Positions 22,757 to 32,461 of a DNA stretch of 64,000 nucleotides are shown in pieces. The notes below the pieces were generated by a model, which saw only the letters and a program-made list of their open reading frames with translations, was not told the DNA's origin and did no database searches. The stretch is taken from the NCBI GenBank assembly GCA_033032865.1, contig JAWHQI010000013.1:7750001-7814000 (forward strand), written 5' to 3'. The translations under genes and the position numbers were made by a program. Origin of the DNA: Dactylorhiza incarnata (lineage: Eukaryota > Streptophyta > Magnoliopsida > Asparagales > Orchidaceae). The stretch's first letter is position 1, and every line of letters starts with the position of its first letter.

Positions 22757-24024
22757 TGTGGGACATGTGTGTCACATCCCTTTGTTTGAGAATAACAAAT
22801 CACATATTGTATTTGATATTGCTTGTAGTGTGTTTATAGTGTGCAGGAACTATAGGTGCAATACTCCACAGGTATAAAGTAGCTTGGAACAATATTTTGA
22901 AAGGAGAAGCGCTAACGCCAGCGCTATCGCTACCGCCAGCGCTACCGCCAGCGCTAGCACTAACACCAGGCGCTAGCTCAAGATTGTCTTAGCAGTTCTG
23001 TCTCAGCGGTTAACGCTACCGCCAGCGCTAGCGATACCGCAGGCGCTATCTCAAGTTCGTGCACAGAGCTACGCAGCCGACGGTTCCGCAACCGCTCGAC
23101 ATGAACGCTACCGCAGGCGCTAGCCACTACCGCAGGCGCTAGCTCCAAGTTCTATAAAATGAGCCAACTTCGATCATTTTGATAATCCATCCTAGAGAGG
23201 TTGTTTGTGCCAGAAATTCCAGTGTTGTTATGCTGCCGAAGATGGATCTCCCACAAAAAGCTTAAGGAGAATTCTGGAGGAGGACTACGTCACGCTACAT
23301 CCGAAGGATGATCGCTTCTACCTCGCTTATGCTACATCGATCCTTCATCCTCGACTCCAGAGATCTCATATAGGGAGTTTTATTATTGTTTTTTATTATT
23401 TCCATTCCATACTTTTTGTAACCGTTTAGTGAATTCGCCTTGTGTTGGCAACTAGGTCTGGGTAGGACTTAGGGGGCAATTCGCCTTGTGTTGGCGACTA
23501 GGTCTAGGTGATTAGATCTAGGGGGTGCTCGAGGCCATATCCGGGGAAGGATTGGCTAGAGCGGCTTGAGGCCATATCCGGGGAAGGATAGGCTAAAGAC
23601 AACCGGTTCGTGGGGATATGAGTCGGTATAGAAAAGGAAAAGATATTTTCATTTGTATGCCTCCGATTTCTAGCAATATAGAAATCAAATTTATGTAAAC
23701 ACCATTTTTATATAAATACAATCATGTCTCTATTTGTGTTTACTTGATTTCTCACTTTTGGCGTTATCTCTAAAATATTGGTTACAAAGCTTTCAATTCA
23801 AATCACTTTGTCTAAATTGTTTATCTTAATCTATTTCATCATATAACAATTTAGCACTTGTTTCTAAATCCTAAACTTGCAAATTAGGATATTTTCTTCC
23901 TTTAGCTAAATTGTTATTTTGTGTTCTAATATTACTTTAAACAATTTAGTAATTTCCATACAATTATAAAAAAAAATTTATTCCCTTATTCACCCCCCCT
24001 CCAAGGGCGCCGTAAGATCCAACA
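22757..24024 (+). mobile_element. Cop-C 3' LTR
   Basis: 1268 bp, same length as the 5' LTR; begins TGTGGGACATG (one base changed) and ends GATCCAACA. The TSD GTCTG follows at 24025-24029. Confidence 0.93.
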
Positions 24025-24396
24025 GTCTGTTCGTCGACCGCTGAGCCGGGGTTTGTTCGTCGATCGCTAAGACGGGATCGTCGACCGCTGAGACGAGCTT
24101 GAAGCGAGCCGTTCGTCGAACGCAGAATGTAATTCGTTCGTCGAATGCAGAACGCAAGCCGTTCGTCGAACGCAGAGATCCTGCCGTTCATCAAACGCAG
24201 AGAGCATGCCGTTCATCGAATGCAGAGAGCAGTTTGTCGAACGCAGTAAGGAGTTCATCGAAAGCGGAATCTGAATGAATTCTTGAGTTCTAACAGCCTA
24301 AACTCTTGACCCATAAACTATACATTGGGGTCAACATTGATCCTTAGTCAACAAATAGTGATCCTAGCCCAAATCAGAAATAGGGTTGTTCCAACA

Positions 24397-25060
24397 TGGT
24401 GACATCTATTTTCTTCAAGTGGTGGAGAACTGCTCCTTTGGACAAGTCAAAAACTTCTTGATTGAGCTGATTCAGATAAAGAGAAAGAATTCTTGCAAAG
24501 TTCGGAGCAAGAAGGCTTTCTTTAATCTTTGTGAAGAGGAGATTTGCCCAGTCACATTTCTTCCCGCAAATAACAACTGTCATTAAGCAGAAGACATCTG
24601 CAGAGACATAACCCAAGCTAACTGTATTGTAGAGGAGTACTTTAGAGATAATATCGACCAAGAGCTTGCCTACTTCATTCATTTTCTTTCTTCGAACTGA
24701 TGTAGCAGCTTAATTCAAACCACAGAAAGTCACAGCTTTAGCCCAATCTGCATCTTCAAGAATGTCTTCAGAATCCACTACGGGCAGTCTTAGATATTTG
24801 GAAATTGTCTTGGAGCTGAGCTTGATCTTGAAGTTATTCACTGTGGATTTCATCAATTTCTCATCGTTGTGAACTTTGATGTTGATAAAGAATTCTTCTA
24901 CTTCCTTGAATAGAATCCGACTTGGTTGCTCAAGAACAAATGTCAAGCCTGCAGCATCCTAGAGGTAAAGCAGGTTCTGGAACTCATCTGAAATCGAGCT
25001 GAGGCCTGCACGCACCAGCTCATTGCCAACTCCGATCTTAGGTCGAGGAAGAGGCACCAT
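24397..25060 (-). pseudogene. Sire-A third ORF, N-terminal part
   Basis: ATG at 25060-25058 (MVPLPRPKIGVGNELVRAGL), a stop near 24961, then TFVLEQPSRILFKEVEEFFI, SSKTISKYLRLPVVD and YVSADVFCLMTVVICGKKCD. The pattern resembles the N-terminal domain of the 'putative plant transposon protein' family; this is a resemblance, not a confident match. The frame reads into Sire-B at 24401 and continues at 6117. Its start is 149 bp downstream of a strong TATA box. Function unknown. Confidence 0.6.
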
Positions 25061-25208
25061 TGATTGAGAAGAAATCGCAAACTTGTTGAAGTTGAAATTG
25101 AACTGATGAGAAATATCGCGAGAAGTCCAGGGAATCAGAAATGTCGCGAGAAGTCTAGGGTTTCTCGGAGGGAAATATTGCGTGAACTTTAATTATCTCG
25201 ATACATCT

Positions 25209-25220
25209 TATTTATATATA
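25209..25220 (-). promoter_or_regulatory. Internal TATA box ahead of Sire-A ORF3
   Basis: TATATATAAATA on the minus strand between the internal CTCGAGA array and the ORF3 ATG. The order array, TATA, ORF mirrors the order in the LTR. Confidence 0.5.
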
Positions 25221-25324
25221 ATCCTTGATTTGACAGAAAATAAAATAAAAGAAATAAAATTTTGTGCGTACCTGACCTTTCGACTTCAAGGAAATGAAAA
25301 GTTTATTTTCAGAAAGTTAATACC

Positions 25325-25620
25325 TATTTCTCGAGAGGTCGAATTGATTTCCTGAGAAATCATAATTTGCTTCTCGAGATGTATTATATTTCTTGAGAAA
25401 TTGTAGTGTCAGCACTTATAAGTCTTGATTCAGAGATAATTTGTATTTCTCGAGAATATTATGATCATTTCTCGAGAAAAATGGTATTTCGCGAGAAATT
25501 TTAGTGTCTTCTCAAGAAATCTGTTGAAGAGTTACTTTGAAGTCAATACTCGAGGGATTTACCCATTTCTCGAGATATAAGAATGAGTTCTCGAGATATA
25601 AAGTATTTCTCGAGAAATCT
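25325..25620. repeat. Internal CTCGAGA array between pol and ORF3 of Sire-A
   Basis: Seven exact CTCGAGA and one CTCGAGG, plus variants such as TTCTTGAGAAAT, TTCGCGAGAAAT and TTCTCAAGAAAT. The motif is the one in the U3 array of this element's LTRs (3450-3860, 41085-41500). TCGCGAGA variants continue at about 25105-25150. Confidence 0.9.
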
Positions 25621-25715
25621 CAGACATAACTTGAACTTTCATAAAAATTTACAGATCTTTGCTTTCTTGATAGATTGAAGAGCTGGAGATCTTCCTTGCT
25701 TCATTTATGACTTTA

Positions 25716-27193
25716 TTAGAACTCCAAGTTGACCATTCCAAGTTCTGTCTTGAAGAAAGAGAACTTGGTCTTATCCAGCGGCTTCGTGAAAATATCTGCA
25801 ACTTGCTTATCCATAGGGACATAACTTAGATTGATGTCCCCATTATCCACATGCTCCCGGATGAAATGATATCTCAATTCAATATGCTTTGTCTGGCTGT
25901 GAGAGACTGGATTATTAGCAATTGCAATAGCACTGGAGGAGTCACAAAACATTGGGATGTCCTTGAACTTCAAGTTATAATCTTTAAGCTGATTCTTTAT
26001 CCAGAGAAGTTGTGCGCAACAACTGCCTGCAGAAATGTATTCTGACTCGGCGGTTGATATTGCAACACAATTCCACTTCTTGCTACTCCAAGAAATAAGC
26101 CTCCTTCCAAGAAATTGACAAGTCCCGGAAGTGCTTTTTCTATCGTCCTTGCTACCTGCAAAGTCTGCATCTAAAAAACCAAATAGTTCGTTATCGTTAC
26201 TTCTTGGGTACCATAAGCCAAGATTTGGTGTACCCTTAAGGTATCTCAAAATCCTCTTTGCAGCGGTATAGTCAGATTCTTTAGAGTTCACCTGATATCT
26301 AGCACATACAAATGTAGAGAACATTATGTCAGGCCTACTAGCAGTATGGTAGAGCAGAGAGACAATTATGATTTTGTACTTGGTTTCATTGAATGGTTTC
26401 CATTTCTCATTCTTGTCCAGAGACATAGCTGAACTCATTGGAGTCCTCATAGAGGATGCACTCTCCATTCCAAATTTCTTTACCAACTCCTTGGTCAATT
26501 TCGTCTGAGAGATGAAAATTCCATCTTCAGATTGTTTCACTTGAAGTCCTAAGAAATATTTCAGCTCACCCATACTGCTCATTTCAAACTTCCCTTGCAT
26601 AAGTTTGGAGAACTTCTTACAAAGGTTGTCGTCCGTAGAGCCAAAGATAATATCATCGACATAGATTTGCACTGGCAAAATCTTGCCTTTAACTTCCCTA
26701 AGAAATAATGTTTTATCTATCTTCCCTCTTGTGAATTTGTTCTCAAGAAGAAAGTTAGACAACATTTCATACCAAGCTTGAGGAGCTTGTTTCAAACCGT
26801 ATGAAGCTTTTTGTAGTAAATTAACATAATCAGGATGTTCAGAAACAACAAAACCTGGGGTTGTTCAACGTATACTTCTTCTTTTATATTACCATTGAGT
26901 AATGCTGACTTGACATACATTTGGTATACGGTGAATCCCTTGAATGCAGCATAAGCTAGGAACAGCCTGATCGCTTCAAGTCTTGCTACAAGAGCATAAG
27001 TTTGATCGAAGTCGATCCCTTCTTCCTGTTTGTATCCTTTTGCTACAAGTCTGGCTTTGTTCTTGATTATTGTTCCGTCTTTATCTAATTTGTTTCTGTA
27101 GACCAATTTTGTTCCAATGATATTCTTATCTTTTGGTTTTGGAACAAAGGTCCACACTTTGCACCGCTTGAATTGATTCAATTCTTCTTCCAT
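25716..27193 (-). pseudogene. Sire-A reverse transcriptase and RNase H
   Basis: 27193-26792 gives [20 protein letters not shown] and [20 protein letters not shown]; a frameshift near 26795 leads to 359 residues with MKQAPQAWYEMLSNFLLENK, catalytic IYVDDIIFGSTDDNL (about residue 45), YFLGLQVKQSEDGIF, then RNase H with FLDADFAGSKDDRKSTSGTC, STAESEYISAG, CDSSSAIAIANNPV and VADIFTKPLDK. The 3' two-thirds is intact to its stop at 25716. It makes cDNA from element RNA. In QMYVKSALL the catalytic Asp of the usual QMDVKSAFL is Tyr, so activity would be lost. Confidence 0.9.
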
Positions 27194-27247
27194 TGCAATT
27201 ATCCAATGGGGGTCTTCATTTGCTTCTTGGAACTTCTTTGGTTCAAC

Positions 27248-28534
27248 CTATGAGAGGAAACTCAAATGCATGTTTTCGTTAGTAGTACCTCTTCTTATTC
27301 TTATACCGACTTTATGATTTCCTATGATCTGATCAACTGGATGATCCCTCATATGTCTGAACTTAATATTCCTTGCATTAATTGGGACACCAGGAACTTC
27401 TTCTATTACTGGAATGTCTTCCTCCACTTGAATTGGCTCTTCATCTTGGTGATCTTCCTCTTCAGTTGAGGTTGGGGGAGAGATCTTGACGAAGGTTTGA
27501 GTATTCTCTTTAACTGGCTCATCCAAGATTGAGTCTTGCAACTTTGAAACTGCATCTTCAACAGAAGCACTATAAGAGCTGCTATGTAGCTTGCTCGTCC
27601 CATCAAATACAACGTTAATAGATTCTTCTACAACCATGGTTTTCTTATTAAAGACTCTATAAGCTTTGTTATGGCTACTATAGTCTACGAAAATACCTTC
27701 AAAGCTCTTTTCACTAAACTTGGTTTTGTAATGCTTCCCATTATTAAGAACAAAGCATTTACTGCCAAAGATTCTAAAATAAGAGATGGTGGGTCTCTTG
27801 CCTTTTAGTAGTTCATAGGGAGTCTTTTCATGGTTTTTATTTATGAGTGCTCTATTTTGCACGTGTCATGTAGTGTTGACGGCTTCAGCCCAAAAGTATT
27901 CCGGAAGTGAAGAGTCGCTCAACATTGTTCTGCAAACTTCAATGAGTGTTCTGTTCCTTCTCTCAGCTACCCCATTTTGTTGTGGAGTTCGAGGAGAGGA
28001 AAACTCATGAAAGATGCCGAGGCTTTCATAGAAGTCTGTCATGTCCCCAGATTCAAATTCTATTCCATGGTCACTTCTGATTTTGACCACCAAACAATCA
28101 AATTCATTCTGGATTTGCTTGACAAATTTGGTGAAAGTATCAAAGGTATCTGACTTGTGTTTTAGAAAGAATACCCATGCAAAATGTGAGTAATTATCTA
28201 CAATAACCAATGTGTAGGACTTACCTCCTAAACTTCTAATTAGCAAAGGACCAAACAAGTCCATATGAAGCATGCGTAAACACCTGGTTGAATCTTTGCC
28301 AATAAGTCTCTTATAGTTAGCTCTTGTTTGCTTGACTTTTACACATGCATGACAAGGTCTATCTTTAATGCACTTAACATTCGGCGCATCACACACTAAG
28401 TTTTGAGAAAATAATTTATTTATTGTTTTGAAATTAATATGTGCTAGTCTCTTGTGCCATTGGTCAACAAGAGATGCACTATCTTTTGCTAAAAGGCACA
28501 CTGGTGTAGAAGAGGATAAACAAAGAAAATTCAA
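27248..28534 (-). pseudogene. Sire-A integrase
   Basis: 27866-28534 holds the pre-integrase region WHKRLAHINFKTINKLFSQN with CHAC, and the catalytic core HMDLFGPLLIRSLGGKSYTL, IRSDHGIEFES and QQNGVAERRNRTLIE, so the DD-E residues are all present. A stop at 27866, then 27248-27862 continues with TPYELLKGKRPTISYFRIFG and the acidic linker towards RT (PPTSTEEEDHQDEEPIQ). Confidence 0.9.
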
Positions 28535-29233
28535 ACTAAAAATATTTCTACAACGAGTGTCTGATAAAATCGTTTCAGAATTTTCTGCTGACTAATCAAA
28601 CACTTATCTTTACAAAAATCAAATGTGTATCCTTTATCACATAGTTGACTTATGCTTATCAGATTATGTTCTAATCCTTCTACATAGGCCACATCAGAAA
28701 AGGATACATTACCATTAGTGATCATACAGTAGCCTTTTGTTATTCCTCTGTCGGATCCGCCAAAAATAACTTTTGGACCGTTCTTAACTGGAATATAGTT
28801 CCGTAATAGGCTTCTTATCCCGATCATGTGCCGAGAACACCCGCTGTCCAAATACGAGATAGGATTTTTGTTGGCCTTTGGACATACCTGCAAAAATAGA
28901 ATACTTTGCCTTAGGATACCAAACAAATTTGGGTCCTCGGTCCCTTGTTAGTTGAGCACCACGATGAACGTTAACGTTGTGAGTGGTCTTTCTTGAAATG
29001 TTTACTTGTGGTCTCTTAAAATAAATAGGATTGAACCAGCAATCTACGGCAAAGTGACCAATCTTGCTGCAACACCAATAATCAAATTTGTTGTATCTCC
29101 GCTTTGTATTTTCCTGCTTTACTTTTTGAACGTTAGTTTTGGCAGGAGAATTACTTTTTGATGAGGATCTCTCATGCGTGCAGTATACACATGGTATAAC
29201 TATCTTCTTTGGCTTAGGAGCAACAGTCTTCAC
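28531..29233 (-). pseudogene. Sire-A protease and second zinc-knuckle region
   Basis: 28784-29233 contains CCSKIGHFAVDC, a second CCHC-like knuckle, and KFVWYPKAK, the linker. 28531-28926 contains YLDSGCSRHMIG, the aspartic protease motif, and GLEHNLISISQLCDKGYTF. The two frames overlap by one shift. Confidence 0.85.
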
Positions 29234-29353
29234 TGTTGGTGCTTTCTTTGCAATAGGTCCATGAACAAAAGGACCATAACTTCTCAGATTTATTTCCTCA
29301 TAGGGTGCCTTAAATGCACTAGCACCAAAGTTTCAGGGACGAGTCCACCTCTT

Positions 29354-30419
29354 TTAGTCATTGTCAGGCCCATACACAATTGGTCTAGTCAAGTGACCAT
29401 AGGAGCTTTCCAGATCATAGGCATTTGTAGGAAAGGTAACTTTCTTAAATGTCATCTGATCCATATGGGCCTTCCCTTTCTCTTCAGCAGTGGCTTTCTT
29501 AGCACTCTTATTTTTCATCTTGGCTAGGATGCTCTTAGAAGATTTACTAGATTCAGCCACATGACCTAATCCACTTCCACTTGCTTTAGCGGAGAATCTA
29601 TCAATGATTGGAAGAACAGTTTTGGGTTGGGAGAACTTTTCAACTAGCTTCTTCTCAACAGCTAGATGTTCTTCCAGCTCTTTTATAGTTTTCTCTCTCA
29701 GGGCATGGAGCTCATCTGAGCTTTTGATTTTGTATGTCAGGATCTGGATTTCCTCTCTGTGAGATGTAAGTTGTGCAACTTCTTCTCTTAGATTAGATTC
29801 CACTTCCTTGAGAGACATAATCTCCTTGGCCTGGGTTTTGACAACCTTTCGGCATTTGTCAAAGGCTTTTTAAGCAATTCAGTATACTGAGTCATGAGTT
29901 CCGAATCCTCATCTTAGAGGTAGTTCTCTTGTTTAGCTAAAGCATAATCAGATTCAGACAACATGGCATGAGTATTTACCTTCCCTTTGTAAGGAAGTTC
30001 TTCTTCGTCGTCAATCATAGCCATGAGTCCGAAGTAGGCTTCTTCTTCATCACTTGACTTCTCTGAGTCACTGTCGCTGAGTGTTTTGGACTTTTTGGCG
30101 ACGAAGCTTCTTTCAGTTTTCTTTCTCCCGTGGGTGGATTTCTTTTCTTCTCTCTTTCCACCCTCTTTCTTCTTGTGAGGGCAATCATCGATCATATGCC
30201 CTGGCTTATTACAGCAATAACAAATAATATCAGAAGAAATGTGTTTGTTCGGTTTAGACTTATACATGTCATGGTTGCTTGCGCCCTTCCTGTGATGATC
30301 TCCATCACGACGAGAATGTCTATAGACAGAGGAAGAGGGCTTGTTCTTCATAAGCCTTCTCTTGCTTAGTACGTAGTTTCTTAAACTGACGGGAGATTAG
30401 AGAAAATACCCATCTGACA
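29354..30419 (-). pseudogene. Sire-A gag C-terminal part
   Basis: 29914-30351 has the zinc knuckle CYCCNKPGHMIDDC and an acidic Ser-rich stretch; 29354-29818 is a coiled coil (LREEVAQLTSHREEIQILTY) with a Lys/Ala-rich tail. The segment from 30419 continues the gag frame that was cut by Chr-D at 39331, with LISRQFKKLRTKQEKAYEEQ next to the join. Frameshifts near 29850 and 30350. Confidence 0.85.
30415..30419. repeat. Target-site duplication TGACA, left copy (Chr-D)
   Basis: TGACA before the left LTR and at 39331-39335 after the right LTR. Confidence 0.95.
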
Positions 30420-32397
30420 TGTAACATCCGGCCAGTACGAAGAGTATAACAGCAGGTCCGGCCGGGACCTCACGCCATACAAACCACACTAGCTAGGAGT
30501 TAAAAGGTGATAACCAGAAAAGTAACAACTAAACGAGAGTACAAAACGTAAGCGGAAGCATTAATTAAACCATTCAAATAGAACTGTCCACTATCATAGG
30601 AATGTATCCAGAATAAGAGTTACGGCCTTAAGGCCTTACATTCATCCAATGCACAAAACTCCATAAGCATACATCGGCACGCAGGCCGACCATACATGAA
30701 TAACAGGAAAAGGGCTGGCCTTCGAGGGCCAACATTGCAAAGGGCCATCGCCCGCTATTTCCCGCTAGGCTCACCTGCACCTGCATAAGAACATTCCACC
30801 AAGCGGTGACAAACAAAGTAACGGTCAGCACAGCTGACCAAATTATAATGACCCCACCCCTTTTCCGGGGTGGCGGAGCTTCTACCCTGCAAGCAAGCCA
30901 TACTAGCACAAGTACTAAATATAAAGAAAGTGCAACTACACGAGGTGAGGTTTCAAGCACAATCAATCTTCTAGGTTGAGCATCAAAAGAAGGGAAGCTA
31001 GGTATGCACATGATGTTGGTTGGGTTCACCCGAAGGTTCCCCACAACCGCCTAAGCAATCGCATGAGACTAACATAACATCCATTTCACAAAACACTCCA
31101 CCGTAAGGGCCACAACCTTGGGTGGAAACAAGAGCTTTTGGCCGGTCTAGGTATGACACCTTCCACGACCTCTCCCATGATCACACGGCTTTCCTGAGGA
31201 AGGGACCTCTTACCGATCTGCATGGAAACGGGTTCGGTTTAGCTTTGCCCGTGCTCTAATCATCGCGATCTATCGCACGACGCGGGTACGGCTTCGCCTC
31301 GGCCCGTAAGGGTTTAGCACCTTCAAGTGCTACACTAAATATACGCTACGCACCTAACACCTTCACAAGGATCTAGGTTTCACGAATACTCAACAAGGGA
31401 GGTGCAATACACTCCGCATCAATTTCGTGGTGAAGGTTTGCCTTCATCCAAAATTCAAAGCATGGGGCTTTTGTTAGGATCTTCACAAGACGCCTACACT
31501 GAGTTCCCGCAATACTATAGGTGAGTTCACGGAGTCATTCTCTGGCACGCATTCTAGGCCTAACCTAAATGCAACGTCGCAAATCAAGCATCACCGATTC
31601 GGGCTCACGGCCACGAATAGGCTTCACACAAAATGCCTAAATCCGCACGACTACCGGATTTTCTACTTGCAATAATGCCGGGGACGGACACAATCTACCC
31701 GGAGTTCCGAAGAACTTGAGGAAATCCTACACTTCACCCATTTGGTGAAAGGGATACCTCATGCAAACATAGGAAGAGGAATGAAAGGACAAATACAAGT
31801 CCAAAGTTCGGGAGGAAGAATCGTTACCCTAGACGCATTCTTTTTCGCCATAGATCCGAGATTCTACACGGAGAGAAACGACCGCACCGGGATGCACTCT
31901 CCAAATCTGGAAACAGCTCGCGAAACGGAGCTCCGGAGCTCCGTCAATGGCAGGATCTACCTTCTTCTTCCTTGGCTCCTCCTTCTTTCTCTAGGGTTTG
32001 GAGAGAGAATGGCTTAGAGAATATGAGGGTTTAACCCCCTCTCATCAGCCCTAAAGGTCTCTCGCAACTAAACCTAGCCGTTGGATCAATTTCCAAGAGA
32101 TTTGGACGGTCCGATCTTCTTCTCCGCTCAAAATCGCGGAACAGAATAAACAGGGCGCACGATCGCTGGCGCACGATCACTGGTCGTGCGCGAAGAGGAA
32201 AATGGTCGTGCACACTGTCCGAGACAGAACTCGATTCTCTCCTGAATTAACGCACGATCGCTGGCGCACGATCACTGGTCGTGCGCGATGAGGCCACTGA
32301 TCGTGCGCTAAGAGCAGAAAGGGAAGATTTAGCCTGCTTCAAGTGCAGCACTACCACTCCGCCTACTTCGCTGAACCACGATTTTTGGGGTGTTACA
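30420..32397 (-). mobile_element. Chr-D 3' LTR
   Basis: 1978 bp, TGTAACATCC...GGTGTTACA on the plus strand (TGTAACACC start in element orientation). U3 holds GCACGATCGCTGGCGCACGA palindrome units at 32155-32315. The ORFs that can be drawn in it are not conserved as proteins and are not genes. Confidence 0.95.
32155..32315. repeat. U3 array of GCACGATCxCTGGTCGTGCG motifs (Chr-D)
   Basis: Five or so copies of GCACGATC and GTCGTGCGC/GATCGTGCGC as inverted arms. The sister array at 39100-39245 lacks one unit (14-bp deletion). Confidence 0.85.
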
Positions 32398-32412
32398 ACT
32401 CCACCCTCCTTA
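32398..32412 (-). other. Polypurine tract of Chr-D
   Basis: Minus strand AAGGAGGGTGGAGT against the LTR start TGTAACACC. Confidence 0.8.
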
Positions 32413-32461
32413 AAAGAATTTCGTCCCGAAATTTATAAAACAGAAATAGCAAGAAATTCAG

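Larger units (their letters stand above)
15532..24024 (+). mobile_element. Cop-C: non-autonomous copia element with gag only
   Basis: Two LTRs of 1268 bp each (15532-16799 and 22757-24024), iMet PBS, PPT and matching TSDs. The interior has gag-like ORFs to 18480, ending at the WVPKG linker that normally precedes protease, and then 4.3 kb of AT-rich noncoding DNA. No protease, integrase or RT was found on either strand, so it would need pol from a relative. Confidence 0.92.
6118..24396 (-). mobile_element. Sire-B: Sirevirus-type Ty1/copia element inside Sire-A
   Basis: LTRs at 6118-7894 and 14151-24396 (the latter split by Cop-C), iMet PBS at 14138-14148, GGGGGAGAT-type PPT, TSD TGGTG on both sides. 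Coding order from the right: gag, protease, integrase, RT, RNase H. There is no third ORF, unlike Sire-A. Stops and frameshifts in gag and RT show it is defective. Confidence 0.93.
14151..24396 (-). mobile_element. Sire-B 5' LTR, split by Cop-C
   Basis: The two LTR parts are 14151-15531 and 24030-24396, with GTCTG repeated at the junctions. They match the left LTR at 6118-7894. A 17-G run is at 14185-14201. The array of TCGTCGA motifs is cut in two by Cop-C. Confidence 0.93.

Noticed and set aside
30628..31044. 138-codon ORF on the minus strand, repeated at 37575-37991
   Set aside because: It lies inside both LTRs of Chr-D, has no recognisable domain and overlaps regulatory sequence; the identity reflects LTR identity, not coding conservation.
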